A DNA stretch of 64,000 nucleotides from Deltaproteobacteria bacterium (lineage in GTDB: Bacteria > Desulfobacterota_D > UBA1144 > Nemesobacterales > JAJCZQ01), in assembly GCA_029262335.1 (NCBI GenBank), contig JAJCZQ010000026.1, forward strand, positions 53,995 to 117,994, read 5' to 3'. A program made the translations under genes and the position numbers. The notes beneath the pieces were generated by a model. The model had not been told where the DNA came from, did not search any database, and worked only from the letters and a program-made list of their open reading frames with translations. Positions 34,764-45,035 of the stretch are shown piece by piece. The stretch's first letter is position 1. Each line of letters starts with the position of its first letter.

Positions 34764-35947
34764 TATAGGTCCGCTACTTCCTCAATCTGATTAATATAAT
34801 TTTTTATCATTATATCTTCCCTGAAATTATTCCTGATAAATTCTTTGCCATTTTGCCCAAACTCTTTCAGCTTTTTTTTATCGGTAAGTATTTCAATTAA
34901 TGCATCGCCTATTTTCTCCGGGTCTGTTGAATCAACAAGGAGTCCTGTTTCACCGTGAACAACAGCTTCCACTGAGCCCGAATGATTACCAGCAATAACA
35001 GCCTTCCCACGGGCACTTGCTTCTATAATTGCATTTGGAAGCCCTTCTACCTTATTGTTCCATGCCCTGTTCGGCATAATAAACAGGTCACTTAAATCCA
35101 GGTAGTCCACAATACTGCTGTTCTCCACCCCTCCGGTAAAAATCACGTTATTGCTGACATTTAACTGCTTTGCAAGATTTTCAAATTCCTGCCTGTATTT
35201 GCCTTCTCCTACAACCATGTATTTTAGATTCGGGACCTTTTTAAGTACATCCGGCAAAGCCCTTATCACATGGTCCTGCCCTTTTCTGGGTAATACCCTC
35301 GCAATTGTGATAATAACTTTATCTTTTTGATTGATATTGTATTTCTTTTTTAACTGTTTTACTTTTTCCTTATTTACAGGGCTCTCAAGCAAAGAACTCT
35401 TCACGCCGTTATATATAACCCTGATTTTTTCATCATCTACGCCTATGCCTTCAAGCAGTGATTTTGTGTAATTACTTACGGCAACCACCCTGTTTGATTT
35501 TTTATAGAGTGTACTCATTGGATACTTTAAAATACGCTTGTTAAACCCAGACCCATGGAAACATGTAACAATCCCAGAACCTGCTACCCTGACAACCGAC
35601 CTGAATCTTACAAAGTTTGATACAAGCCCCCCAACAGATTCAGCCTCTTCGGTAATAAACAAAACTACATCCGGTTTATTTACTAAAAGGTAATAAAGTA
35701 AGAAGAAAAAACCCACAAACTGCTGGAAGAACGGTATTGAACGCAGATATCCAATACCCAGTAACGGCACCCTTTTAATTTCACAATTAAGATTATCGTC
35801 TATTGATTCCTGGTTTGGACCATAACCGGGTACTACGGCAATCAGGCTGGTTACATGATCGGAAAGGCCTTCAACAAGCTTTAGGCTGGTGGTTGCAAGC
35901 CCTCCGAGAAATGGCGGAAACTCATGGGTATATACAAGTACTTTCAT
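34763..35947 (-). CDS. Glycosyltransferase family 4 (GT-B fold)
   Basis: A protein of 394 residues. The first domain begins VYTHEFPPFLGGLATTSLKLV (acceptor side). The C-terminal domain carries IARVLPRKGQDHVIRALP and the E-x7-E-like donor site IIEASARGKAVIAGNHSGSVEAV, typical of GT4 enzymes using a nucleotide sugar. It heads a two-gene unit with the flippase, suggesting synthesis and export of one surface glycan. The sugar is not predictable. Confidence 0.9.
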   Translation of the reverse strand: MKVLVYTHEFPPFLGGLATTSLKLVEGLSDHVTSLIAVVPGYGPNQESIDDNLNCEIKRVPLLGIGYLRSIPFFQQFVGFFFLLYYLLVNKPDVVLFITEEAESVGGLVSNFVRFRSVVRVAGSGIVTCFHGSGFNKRILKYPMSTLYKKSNRVVAVSNYTKSLLEGIGVDDEKIRVIYNGVKSSLLESPVNKEKVKQLKKKYNINQKDKVIITIARVLPRKGQDHVIRALPDVLKKVPNLKYMVVGEGKYRQEFENLAKQLNVSNNVIFTGGVENSSIVDYLDLSDLFIMPNRAWNNKVEGLPNAIIEASARGKAVIAGNHSGSVEAVVHGETGLLVDSTDPEKIGDALIEILTDKKKLKEFGQNGKEFIRNNFREDIMIKNYINQIEEVADL

Positions 35948-36298
35948 CTTTTAATTCTACTAGATTAACAATAATGTTGAAACAATCCATAAGGGAGAAT
36001 AATAAAAATGAGACTGTTTAACATATTGTTAGTTTTTTAAATATTTTTTAATGTTTTGCCGGTTATTGATAATTTTTGCTAAACAATGTAGTATTTTTTA
36101 ATCTAAGCTCTTATACCTTAGTTAAGAAATTAAGAAATGCATTTAATTTTTGCACTTATTATGGTATAATTTGATGAAATTATTTATTTAATATAATTAC
36201 GGTTTATGTTTCGGTTCATAAAACTTATTGATTTTTTTAAATGGACAACTAACGCTAGCAGGCAAACTTGATTAGATGAATACGGAGGATGGTACTTA
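35948..36298. other. 351-bp gap upstream of the LysM hydrolase gene
   Basis: An AT-rich region between divergent genes. It holds an extended -10 element (listed separately) and a strong GGAGG at its end for the LysM gene. A ten-codon ORF at 36008-36040 with a good ribosome-binding site is not supported further. Nothing else is seen. Confidence 0.4.
36162..36170 (+). promoter_or_regulatory. Extended -10 promoter element for the LysM hydrolase gene
   Basis: TGGTATAAT contains an extended TG-n-TATAAT. No good -35 at 17 bp is seen, as expected for an extended -10. It lies about 130 bp before the coding start. Confidence 0.45.
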
Positions 36299-38734
36299 AT
36301 GAGGACTGGTTTAATCTGTATAACTTTATTTTTACTTCTTTTTACAGTTGTATCTTTCGCAGCAAATACTTCTTATACAATCAAACAGGGTGACACCCTT
36401 TACGATATTGCCAAAAGGCATAATACTTCAGTTTCTAAAATTAAGCAGTTAAACAACTTTGAATCAAATAATTTAAAGATTGGTTCCTCGATACTTATCC
36501 CGTCAAATATACTTACATATAAGATTAAAAGTGGTGATACTCTCGGTTCCGTAGCCCAAAAATACGGGCTAAGTTCCTCAAAGGAGATAATAGAGTTCAA
36601 CGGCCTTGATTCCAGCTTTGTCAGAGTAGGACAGACCATAAGAATTCCATCTACAGCAACCTCAAAACCAGTTGCAGCAAAACCTGCCACCGTACCCACT
36701 AAAAATATAGTTGTTAAAAAAGAAAAAAAGATTCTTAATTCTTCTTACACCGTTACAGGTGGTGACAGTCTATATTCAATTGCAATTAAACACGGGACGA
36801 CTGTAGACAGCATCAAAGATCTTAACAATCTCGAAAATAATAATTTAAAAATTGGACAGGAACTAAGAATTACAAAGCAGGCCCCGGCTCAAAAGGCTGT
36901 AGCAAAAAAAGCTGTAATAGAAAAAGAAGTTGTAAAAGAAGTAGTTGTTCAGGAAACAGGCCCTACCAATATATATAAAGTAAAAAGCGGGGACACAATA
37001 AGCCAGATTGCAGAGATGCACGGCGTATTGACCAAAGACCTCAAAGCACATAACAATCTTGAAAGTAATAATTTAAAAATTGGACAGTTATTAACCATAC
37101 CTTCTGCAACACATTCTATTGTGATTGTGGAAAAGCCAAAATCTTTTGATCCTGAAATAAAACCAGTGGAAGTAAAACCTGTGACAGTTGCAAAGAGCAC
37201 GGGCATTAAACTTCCGGCGGCAGTTAAGCCCGAACAGCCAAAAGAACAATTATCTTTTCCAGTTAACAGTGAGCCGGGAGTACCGGTAGTAGATGTAGGC
37301 CCTGAACCGGAAGACAGATACCATGTTGTAGAGGCTGGAGAGACACTTGGACACATTGCCGTTAAATACAACCTCGAATCATCGAAAACGATTATTGAAG
37401 CAAATGACCTTGGAAAAACAAATTTAAAAATTGGACAAAAGCTTTTAATACCATCAGATAACACTACAGTAGTTGCCAAAAGTAAAACAGTAACCCCCGT
37501 AGTATCAAACCAGAAAAACAAAAAAATCCCTAAACCGGCAGTAGAAAAAAAGATACATACAGATACTTACACTGGTTCATACAGGGTTAGAAGCGGTGAT
37601 ACAGTAAGCCAGATTGCCGAGAAGTTTGACATCAAAACTTCTGACCTAAAAAGGGCCAACAAATTAAAAAACAATAATATAAGGGTCGGCCAGAAACTAT
37701 CCGTACCAAGGACTACTTCAAACCTGGTAACCAAATCATCGAAAAAAGACCAGATATATATAGTAAGAAAAGGCGATACACTTAATGCAATTGCAAATAA
37801 GTTTAACGTTAAAGTAAAAACCTTAAAAAATTACAATAATCTTAAATCAAGCAGGTTAGATATAGGGGACAGGATAAGAGTCCCTGACAGTTCACTTATA
37901 GTTACAAAATCAGGTGATATACAGTACAAGGTTGTCAAAGGCGACAGCTTATTAAAAATTGCAAACAACTTTAATGTTTCGGTAAGAAGCCTTAAATCTG
38001 CAAACGGACTTAACAGCAATAACATTCATGTCGGCGACAAACTTATCATACCACCAACTAGTACGATAAAAAGAAGTTCAGGTACAAGTGTTGCCAAGTC
38101 ATCAGAAAAATCAAAGAATGCCACAATTATTAACTACAGGGTAAGAGGCGGAGATACACTTTCATCCATTGCCAGGAGACATAATTCATCAGTTACCAAG
38201 ATCAAACAGGCCAATAACCTGATGGGCAATTCCATATATTCCGGGCAAAAACTGAAAGTACCATCTAAGCTGTATGCTTCTACTTCCAAAAAATCCACAA
38301 AGAAAAAGAAAACATTTACAAACGAAGCGGAATTAAAAGACGAATTAATAAATGTTGCCAAAAAATACCTCGGTGCCCCATATAAGTTTGGCGGAACCTC
38401 AACCAGAACAGGTATAGACTGTTCGGCGTATGTTAATAAAGTCTTTAAATCTTTTGATGTAAACCTTCCAAGGACTGCAAGGGGTATCTATAAAAAAGGT
38501 GACCATGTAAGTAAAAGTAAACTACAGAAAGGAGACCTTGTGTTTTTCAGGACTTATGCAAAATTCCCTTCACACGTAGGAATATACATGGGAGACGGTA
38601 CTTTTATTCATGCTTCATCGGCAAAGAAAAAAGTGATAATTACAAACTTCCAGGGCAAATATTATCAGAAAAGATATATTGGTGCCAAAAGAATTAAGAT
38701 CAAAGACAGCTACGCACAAAACCTGAACAAGTAG
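36299..38734 (+). CDS. Exported NlpC/P60 cell-wall hydrolase with nine LysM repeats
   Basis: A protein of 811 residues with a signal peptide (about 1-21). I count nine LysM domains, each starting Y-x-[VI]-[KR]-x-G-D/E-[ST]-[LIV] and ending in IPS-like strands, separated by Lys/Pro/Val-rich linkers. The final 140 residues are an NlpC/P60 domain: IDCSAYVNKVF with the catalytic Cys, SHVGIYMG with the His. It should bind peptidoglycan via LysM and cut stem peptides. Three to five LysM repeats are commoner. GGAGG precedes the ATG. Downstream lies xerC, not obviously linked. Confidence 0.93.
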   Translation: MRTGLICITLFLLLFTVVSFAANTSYTIKQGDTLYDIAKRHNTSVSKIKQLNNFESNNLKIGSSILIPSNILTYKIKSGDTLGSVAQKYGLSSSKEIIEFNGLDSSFVRVGQTIRIPSTATSKPVAAKPATVPTKNIVVKKEKKILNSSYTVTGGDSLYSIAIKHGTTVDSIKDLNNLENNNLKIGQELRITKQAPAQKAVAKKAVIEKEVVKEVVVQETGPTNIYKVKSGDTISQIAEMHGVLTKDLKAHNNLESNNLKIGQLLTIPSATHSIVIVEKPKSFDPEIKPVEVKPVTVAKSTGIKLPAAVKPEQPKEQLSFPVNSEPGVPVVDVGPEPEDRYHVVEAGETLGHIAVKYNLESSKTIIEANDLGKTNLKIGQKLLIPSDNTTVVAKSKTVTPVVSNQKNKKIPKPAVEKKIHTDTYTGSYRVRSGDTVSQIAEKFDIKTSDLKRANKLKNNNIRVGQKLSVPRTTSNLVTKSSKKDQIYIVRKGDTLNAIANKFNVKVKTLKNYNNLKSSRLDIGDRIRVPDSSLIVTKSGDIQYKVVKGDSLLKIANNFNVSVRSLKSANGLNSNNIHVGDKLIIPPTSTIKRSSGTSVAKSSEKSKNATIINYRVRGGDTLSSIARRHNSSVTKIKQANNLMGNSIYSGQKLKVPSKLYASTSKKSTKKKKTFTNEAELKDELINVAKKYLGAPYKFGGTSTRTGIDCSAYVNKVFKSFDVNLPRTARGIYKKGDHVSKSKLQKGDLVFFRTYAKFPSHVGIYMGDGTFIHASSAKKKVIITNFQGKYYQKRYIGAKRIKIKDSYAQNLNK

Positions 38735-38864
38735 TCTTTTTTCCTGTTCTCCCCCATAAGTAAATTCAGACAATAATTATTTTTCTCTTGTTATATTCTA
38801 AACAATTACTATTGTAAGTTAATATAACTCTCTAATACGTATATGTAATTATAATAACCAGCAT

Positions 38865-39737
38865 ATGAACAGGCATATTATAGACTTTGAAAGATTTCTT
38901 AAATACGAGAGAAACTACTCCGTGCACACAGTACGTGCCTATATGAACGACCTTGCCGAATTTGAAGACTTCCTAAGTAATAGCTCAACTGAAATAGAGA
39001 AGGTAAATGCAAAAAATATAAACCTTTATTCATTAAATCTGTACACAAAGAATTCAAAATCTACTGTATCCAGAAAACTCACAACACTAAGGTCATTTTT
39101 TAATTTCATGGTAAGAAAAGGAAATATTAAACAAAACCCGGCAAAATTAATTCCCCTGCCTAAAAAAGAAAAAGAGCTCCCGGTATTTTTATCAGTAGAC
39201 GAAGTATTTAAACTTATTGATTCAATTGACCCCGAAGGGATACTTCCTCTTCGCGACCTTGCAATTATCGAGCTTCTTTACTCAAGTGGTTTAAGGGTAA
39301 GTGAACTTGCAAAGATCAAAGTCCTCGATATCGACCACAGGGAAAACTTTGTTAAAGTTTCCGGAAAAGGCAACAAGGAAAGAGTTGTCCCATTTGGCTC
39401 TAACGCACGTGAAGTAATATTGCAATACCTGAGGCGTAGAACAGAACTAAAACCAAAAGATGATTTCTTTTTTTTAAACAACAGGGGCAGCGGCCTCACA
39501 ACCAGAAGTATTGAACGCATAGTAAAGAAATACGGGCTTTTAAGCGGAATATCAAAGAATATAAGCCCTCATGCACTGAGGCATACTTTTGCTACCCACT
39601 TACTTGGTGGAGGAGCCGATCTGAGGTCGATCCAGGAACTGCTTGGGCATTCAAGCCTATCCACGACTCAAAGATACACCCACACTTCAATAGAACAGAT
39701 AATGAAGATTTACGATAAAACACATCCACGCGCTTAG
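38865..39737 (+). CDS. xerC: Site-specific tyrosine recombinase XerC/XerD
   Basis: Resolves chromosome dimers at dif. The 290 residues have an N-terminal SAM-like domain and the full catalytic set: Arg144 (GLRVSEL), Lys near 168 (KGNKERVVP), His236 and Arg239 (HALRHTFATH), His262 (LGHSSLST) and nucleophile Tyr271. It is 15 bp upstream of hslV. The order xer-hslV-hslU is the same as codV-clpQ-clpY of Bacillus. XerC versus XerD naming cannot be decided from one copy; the operon suggests XerC. Confidence 0.92.
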   Translation: MNRHIIDFERFLKYERNYSVHTVRAYMNDLAEFEDFLSNSSTEIEKVNAKNINLYSLNLYTKNSKSTVSRKLTTLRSFFNFMVRKGNIKQNPAKLIPLPKKEKELPVFLSVDEVFKLIDSIDPEGILPLRDLAIIELLYSSGLRVSELAKIKVLDIDHRENFVKVSGKGNKERVVPFGSNAREVILQYLRRRTELKPKDDFFFLNNRGSGLTTRSIERIVKKYGLLSGISKNISPHALRHTFATHLLGGGADLRSIQELLGHSSLSTTQRYTHTSIEQIMKIYDKTHPRA

Positions 39738-39752
39738 TAAAAGAGGAGAATT

Positions 39753-40286
39753 ATGATTGAATTTCATGGTACAACAATAGTTTGTGTTAAAAAAAATTCC
39801 AGGGTTGCTCTTGGCGGTGACGGGCAGGTCACGCTGGGAAATACCACGGTTAAACATACTGCCAAAAAAGTAAGAAAGATTTATGAAGACAAGGTAGCAA
39901 TCGGCTTTGCAGGTTCCACGGCTGATGCAATTACCCTGTTTGATAAATTTGAGGCCAAACTCCAGGAATTTAGGGGCAATTTAAAGAGGGCAGCTGTCGA
40001 ACTTGGCAAAGACTGGAGGACTGACAAGATACTCCGAAGGCTTGAAGCCCTGCTTATTGTAGCTGACACAAATGATATGTTTTTAATTTCAGGCAGCGGG
40101 GATGTAATTGAACCGGATGACGATGTAATTGCAATAGGGTCAGGCGGCGCGTTTGCACAGGCAGCGGCCAAAGCACTAATGCTTCATTCATCTCTTGAAG
40201 CTGAAGAAATAGTCAAAAATGCTTTACAGATTGCATCGGAAATCTGTATATACACAAATAATAATATTACAGTAGAGGTTCTATAA
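39753..40286 (+). CDS. hslV: HslV proteasome-type peptidase
   Basis: The peptidase of the HslUV protease. The 177 residues start with a short propeptide MIEFHG, then the catalytic Thr7 in TTIVCVKK, which becomes the N-terminal nucleophile. GDGQVTLGN and [16 protein letters not shown] are typical. Most HslV proteins need only Met (or a short propeptide) removed. The AAA partner HslU follows 2 bp later. Substrates in other bacteria include SulA and RcsA. Confidence 0.96.
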   Translation: MIEFHGTTIVCVKKNSRVALGGDGQVTLGNTTVKHTAKKVRKIYEDKVAIGFAGSTADAITLFDKFEAKLQEFRGNLKRAAVELGKDWRTDKILRRLEALLIVADTNDMFLISGSGDVIEPDDDVIAIGSGGAFAQAAAKALMLHSSLEAEEIVKNALQIASEICIYTNNNITVEVL

Positions 40287-40288
40287 AT

Positions 40289-41647
40289 ATGTCTGAACAA
40301 CCGTTTTTTACACCAAGAGAAATTGTTTCGGAACTGGACAAGTACATTATCGGCCAGAATGAAGCAAAACGCGCAGTATCCATAGCCCTGAGAAACCGCT
40401 GGCGTAGACAGCGCGTATCAGGTGAACTGAAAGATGAAATTTCACCTAAAAATATACTTATGATAGGCCCCACAGGGGTCGGCAAAACTGAGATTGCAAG
40501 AAGGCTGGCAAAACTTTCACAGGCACCTTTTACAAAAGTTGAAGCATCCAAATTTACTGAGGTCGGTTACGTGGGAAGAGATGTTGAATCGATGATAAGA
40601 GACCTGATGGAAATCGCCATCAAGATGATCACAGATGAAGAGATAATAACCGTTACGGTCAAAGCAGAAGAGCTTGCCGAAGAGCGTATTCTCGACCACC
40701 TGCTACCCACAGGCACTGCAACAAGTGAAAACGAGAATGAGGCGACTGTTAATATCAATCCGCCCGCAAATTCCGAAACACGTGAAAAACTGAGGAAACT
40801 GCTAAGGGAAGATAAACTCAATGACAGGTTTGTAGACATTGAGGTTACATCCAAAAACTCCCCTATCCAGGTGTTCAGCACATCAGGAATGGAAGAGATG
40901 GATGTCAATTTTTCTGATATGCTTGGAAATCTGTTCCCAAAGAAAACAAAGAATAGAAAGGTTAAAGTCCCTGAGGCTCTGGAGATTTTTACTCAGGAAG
41001 AATCCCAGAAACTTGTGGACATGGAAAACGTTGTAAAAATGGCCATCGAACGGGTCGAACAGTCAGGGATTATTTTTATTGATGAAATCGACAAAGTAGC
41101 CGGACGGGAAAACAGCGGGGGGCCGGATGTATCAAGGGAAGGAGTACAAAGAGACCTGCTCCCAATCATAGAGGGATGCACTGTAAATACAAAACATGGC
41201 ATGGTAAAAACAGACCATATACTTTTTATTGGTGCCGGTGCATTTCACGTATCCAAACCCTCCGACCTTATCCCGGAACTACAGGGCCGTTTCCCGATAA
41301 GAGTGGAACTTGAGGCACTTAAAAAAGAAGATTTTATTTCGATTCTTACTGAACCAAAGAATGCACTTACAAGACAGTATGTAGAGCTTATGAATACGGA
41401 AGACATTGAACTGGCATTCCTTGAAGACGGTATTGCAGAAATTGCAGAGATTGCTACAGAGGTAAATGATTCGACCGAAAATATCGGGGCAAGAAGGCTC
41501 CATACAATCCTTGAAAAACTTCTTGACGAAATATCTTTTAATGCACCCGACATGAACAACACTAAGATTGAAATTGATGCAAATTATGTAAAAGAAAAAA
41601 TTGCGGATATTGTTCAGGACAGGGACCTCAGCAGATACATCCTATAA
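40289..41647 (+). CDS. hslU: HslU AAA+ unfoldase of the HslUV protease
   Basis: The ATPase that unfolds substrates and feeds them to HslV. The 452 residues contain the start [33 protein letters not shown], Walker [18 protein letters not shown], an I-domain (about residues 110-240) and Walker [33 protein letters not shown] and the C-terminal tail DRDLSRYIL that docks into HslV are also intact. Third gene of xerC-hslV-hslU, with a terminator after it. Confidence 0.97.
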   Translation: MSEQPFFTPREIVSELDKYIIGQNEAKRAVSIALRNRWRRQRVSGELKDEISPKNILMIGPTGVGKTEIARRLAKLSQAPFTKVEASKFTEVGYVGRDVESMIRDLMEIAIKMITDEEIITVTVKAEELAEERILDHLLPTGTATSENENEATVNINPPANSETREKLRKLLREDKLNDRFVDIEVTSKNSPIQVFSTSGMEEMDVNFSDMLGNLFPKKTKNRKVKVPEALEIFTQEESQKLVDMENVVKMAIERVEQSGIIFIDEIDKVAGRENSGGPDVSREGVQRDLLPIIEGCTVNTKHGMVKTDHILFIGAGAFHVSKPSDLIPELQGRFPIRVELEALKKEDFISILTEPKNALTRQYVELMNTEDIELAFLEDGIAEIAEIATEVNDSTENIGARRLHTILEKLLDEISFNAPDMNNTKIEIDANYVKEKIADIVQDRDLSRYIL

Positions 41648-41675
41648 ACCTAGAAAAACGATTAGAAATTTCAAC

Positions 41676-41710
41676 AACAGGTTGCATTTCCATGCGGCCT
41701 GTTTATTTTT
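41676..41710 (+). terminator. Terminator after hslU
   Basis: AACAGG...GCA pairs with ...GC..CCTGTT with some internal mismatch, and TTTATTTTT follows. It lies 29 bp after the hslU stop and separates the HslUV unit from the Anbu operon. Confidence 0.6.
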
Positions 41711-41897
41711 ATCTCCCTAACACCGCTACAAAAAACAAATAAAATAGGATTACATGCTCAAATAATGTGCATATTCTATATATTTATTGTAATATCTTTT
41801 CAAATACATAATATTATCAGTGGGTTAGAATTAACACTTCCTATTGGCATAAATATTGATTATTAATTGTTAAAGATAAACGGCTAAAGGTTATAAA

Positions 41898-43325
41898 TTG
41901 AAATTTGATAAATACGAAACCGAGGGATTTTACGATGAAATTTTTGAGGCCCCTGATAAACCCAGAAACGGCAGCAAACTTCTGATTGAAAGATTAAAAT
42001 CTTTTCCTTACGAAGAAATCCAGAGAAGGCAAAAATCAGCTGAAGCCGCCCTATTTAATATGGGCGTAACATTTACCGTATACAAGGACGAAAAAAACCT
42101 TGAACAGATATTCCCCTTTGATATCATCCCGAGAATCATCGAGGCCGAAGAATGGAAGATCCTCGAAAAAGGACTCAGGCAAAGAATATATGCACTTAAC
42201 CTTTTTATAGATGATATTTACAACGACAAAAAGATATTAAAAGACAAAGTAATACCCGAAGAACTTGTATATGGCGGCCAGAGCTACCTAAAACAGTGCG
42301 AGGGGCTAAAGCCACCACACAATATCTGGAACCATATCACCGGCACCGATATTATCCGGGGCAAAGACGGAGAGTATTACATACTTGAAGACAATCTCAG
42401 GTGTCCTTCAGGTGTCTCATACGTTCTTGAAAACCGCCAGGTCCTAAAAAGGACTTTCCCAAAAGTATTTGATGATTCGAAGGTAGAAGCTATAGACGTC
42501 TACCCTAACCGCCTTTTTGATTCCCTTGAATATATTTCAAACAACAAGTATTCCTCAAACATTGTACTTCTGACCCCGGGAGTATATAACTCAGCATATT
42601 TTGAACACTCGTATCTTGCCCAGCAGATGGGTATTGAACTTGTTGAGGGAAGAGACCTTGTTGTCCACGACGACTATGTGTTTATGAGAACAACTCAGGG
42701 GTTTAAAAAAGTAGACGTAATATACAGGAGAATTGATGATATATTTCTTGACCCCAACTTTTTCAAAAATGATTCTTTAATTGGTGTACCAGGAATAATG
42801 GATGTATACAGGAAAGGAAATGTCGCATTTGCAAATGCTCCGGGTACCGGAATAGCAGATGACAAGGTCATCTATGCATACACTCCCAAAATAATCAAAT
42901 ACTACACTGGTGAAGAACCTCTGTTAAATATTGTTCCGACCTACGTTTGCTCTGAGGAAAAAGAATGTAAGCATGTTCTTGAAAATCTCGACAAACTTGT
43001 TGTAAAAGCAGCAAACGAATCCGGCGGTTACGGAATGCTTATTGGTCCGCACTCCGGCAAGAAGGAGCAGAATGAGTTTGCCAAAAAAATCAAAGAAAAT
43101 CCCAGGAACTATATTGCACAGCCTACTATAACACTTTCAAGGGTGCCGGTAATTATTGACGACCATCTTGAAGGGAGGCACGTAGACTTAAGGCCCTATA
43201 TTGTTTACGGAGAAGATATATATATTATGCCCGGCGGCCTCACCAGGGTTGCACTTAAAAAGGGATCATTAGTTGTAAATTCATCACAGGGAGGCGGGAG
43301 TAAAGACTCCTGGGTATTAAAATAA
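41898..43325 (+). CDS. Circularly permuted ATP-grasp protein (predicted peptide ligase)
   Basis: A protein of 475 residues of the family with a circularly permuted ATP-grasp fold (DUF404/407). Blocks GGQSYLKQCEGLKPP, YYILEDNLRCPSGVSYVLENR and VKAANESGGYGMLIGP are typical. The usual prediction is an ATP-dependent carboxylate-amine ligation, perhaps making or attaching a short peptide. Translation seems to start at TTG; no ATG is close. It is first of four tightly coupled genes with alpha-E, Anbu and transglutaminase. The ligation reaction remains unproven for this family. Confidence 0.9.
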   Translation: MKFDKYETEGFYDEIFEAPDKPRNGSKLLIERLKSFPYEEIQRRQKSAEAALFNMGVTFTVYKDEKNLEQIFPFDIIPRIIEAEEWKILEKGLRQRIYALNLFIDDIYNDKKILKDKVIPEELVYGGQSYLKQCEGLKPPHNIWNHITGTDIIRGKDGEYYILEDNLRCPSGVSYVLENRQVLKRTFPKVFDDSKVEAIDVYPNRLFDSLEYISNNKYSSNIVLLTPGVYNSAYFEHSYLAQQMGIELVEGRDLVVHDDYVFMRTTQGFKKVDVIYRRIDDIFLDPNFFKNDSLIGVPGIMDVYRKGNVAFANAPGTGIADDKVIYAYTPKIIKYYTGEEPLLNIVPTYVCSEEKECKHVLENLDKLVVKAANESGGYGMLIGPHSGKKEQNEFAKKIKENPRNYIAQPTITLSRVPVIIDDHLEGRHVDLRPYIVYGEDIYIMPGGLTRVALKKGSLVVNSSQGGGSKDSWVLK

Positions 43326-43326
43326 A

Positions 43327-44304
43327 ATGTTAAGCCGGGTAGCAGACTCTTTATACTGGATGAGCAGGTACATAGAGCGTGCCGAAAATGTTGCACGTTT
43401 TATCGAGGTTAACCTCAACCTTCTTATCGACAGCCCCGTGGAATTAAAGGAGCAGTGGCTTCCGCTGGTAAAAACATCCGGGGACATAGAACTTTTTGAA
43501 AAGAAATATAAAACACTTGGCAAAGAAAATGTAATAGATTTCCTCACTTTTGATCCTGAGAACCCGAACTCAATAATATCATGTTTAAGAAGTGCAAGGG
43601 AAAACTCCAGGTCAGTAAGAGAAATAATTTCGTCTGAGACCTGGATACAGATAAACAGCTTTTATAACTTTTTAAACAATGAAGAATCAAGAAATTTGGC
43701 CCTTGAAGACCCGCATGAATTTTATACCAGGGTTATCAACTGCAGCCATTCATTTATTGGAGTAATTAATTCCACGATGTCTCATAATGAAGGCTGGCAT
43801 TTTTGCAGGCTCGGAAGGTTCATTGAAAGGGCGGACAAAACATCCCGTATACTTGATGTAAAATATTATTTACTTCTTCCAAGTGTGTATGATGTAGGTA
43901 CACCTATTGATTTTATAAGCTGGTCCGCACTACTGAGATCTGCCAGTGGATATGAGATGTACAGAAAAAAATTCAGAAGAATTACTCCTACTCATGTTGC
44001 GAAGTTTCTTATTCTTGATACCGAGTTTCCGCGTTCAATTCTATACTGCATTAATGTTGCACTTGAATCAATTAAAGCTATTACCGGCACATCCAGTAAT
44101 TCCTATTCCAACGAGTCTGAAATGCTGCTTGGACGTATGAGCTCGGAACTTATATATGCAAATATAGAAGAAATAATTGAAGACGGATTACATGAATACC
44201 TGGACAATTTTCAAATGAGCCTAAATAATGTAGGTGAAAGAATCTACAAGACATACTTTACCGTTCAGCCAATTTCTGAGATAAATTTTACGAGGAGCGA
44301 ATAA
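43327..44304 (+). CDS. Alpha-E domain protein
   Basis: A protein of 325 residues, mainly helical, beginning MLSRVADSLYWMSRYIERAENVARFIEVNL, the diagnostic start of the alpha-E (DUF403) family. It includes HNEGWHFCRLGRFIERADKTSRILD. The family is nearly always beside the permuted ATP-grasp gene and is thought to act with it, for example as a helical partner in peptide ligation. It begins 1 bp after the ATP-grasp stop and its stop overlaps the Anbu ATG by one base. Confidence 0.92.
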   Translation: MLSRVADSLYWMSRYIERAENVARFIEVNLNLLIDSPVELKEQWLPLVKTSGDIELFEKKYKTLGKENVIDFLTFDPENPNSIISCLRSARENSRSVREIISSETWIQINSFYNFLNNEESRNLALEDPHEFYTRVINCSHSFIGVINSTMSHNEGWHFCRLGRFIERADKTSRILDVKYYLLLPSVYDVGTPIDFISWSALLRSASGYEMYRKKFRRITPTHVAKFLILDTEFPRSILYCINVALESIKAITGTSSNSYSNESEMLLGRMSSELIYANIEEIIEDGLHEYLDNFQMSLNNVGERIYKTYFTVQPISEINFTRSE

Positions 44305-45035
44305 TGACTTTCTGTGCAGGGCTAAGAGTTAGAGACGGTTTAATCGGAATTGCAGATACAAGGGTCACAACCAGCAGTGAACATATAGTAGCCCGTAAAA
44401 TGACAACATATCATAATTATGGTTATGACATGTTTATCATGACATCAGGCCTGAGGTCCGTAAGGGATAAGGCTATTACCTATTTTGATGAATTCATACA
44501 GGATAACGATGAAAAGTTCGACAAGCTTTACAAAGCCGTAAATGCTTTTGCTGTCCAGCTGCGTAAGGTTCGCGAAGAAGACAATAAGGCACTTAAGGAA
44601 AGTGGACTGCATTTTAACCTCTATACAATAATAGGCGGCCAGCTGGAAAAGGACAAGGAACATAAACTTTATCTCCTTTATCCCCAGGCAAACTGGGTAG
44701 AAGTAGGAGTAGGAACACCTTATTTCCTTATTGGCGAATCAAGTTATGGGAAACCTATACTTGACAGGGTCCTTCGTTATGAATCAACACTCGGCACTGC
44801 CCTCAAGGCAGGTTACCTCGCGTTTGATGCAACAAGAGCTAGTGCTGTAGATGCTGACTTCCCAATTGATATTGCAATTTATCAGAAAGATACAAAAAAA
44901 ATAACTGAATACAGGTTTGCCAGAAACGAACTTATTGAACTCTCAACATGGTGGCAAAAATATGTGTCCCAGGCCGTAGAAGAACTGCCTGCTGAATGTT
45001 TTGACAAAGTCTTTAGTGAACTTCCGAGGGAATGA
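44304..45035 (+). CDS. Anbu, proteasome-type peptidase
   Basis: A 243-residue N-terminal nucleophile hydrolase of the Anbu family (ancestral beta-subunit). Thr2 in MTFCAGLRV becomes the nucleophile after Met removal; DTRVT, MTSGLRS and the later GESSYGKPILDRVLRYE are family blocks. It lacks an ATPase partner in the operon, unlike HslV. Anbu proteins form ring or helical assemblies; natural substrates are unknown. It is followed by transglutaminase with a 4-bp overlap. Another proteasome homologue, HslV, is only 4 kb upstream. Confidence 0.93.
   Translation: MTFCAGLRVRDGLIGIADTRVTTSSEHIVARKMTTYHNYGYDMFIMTSGLRSVRDKAITYFDEFIQDNDEKFDKLYKAVNAFAVQLRKVREEDNKALKESGLHFNLYTIIGGQLEKDKEHKLYLLYPQANWVEVGVGTPYFLIGESSYGKPILDRVLRYESTLGTALKAGYLAFDATRASAVDADFPIDIAIYQKDTKKITEYRFARNELIELSTWWQKYVSQAVEELPAECFDKVFSELPRE

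Noticed and set aside
36008..36040. Ten-codon ORF with a good ribosome-binding site upstream of the LysM gene
   Set aside because: Too short to support, although it could be a leader peptide; no stem structure links it to the gene.
41844..41860. Sigma-54 promoter for the Anbu operon
   Set aside because: GG is followed by GA, not GC, at the right distance, so the invariant -12 base is missing.
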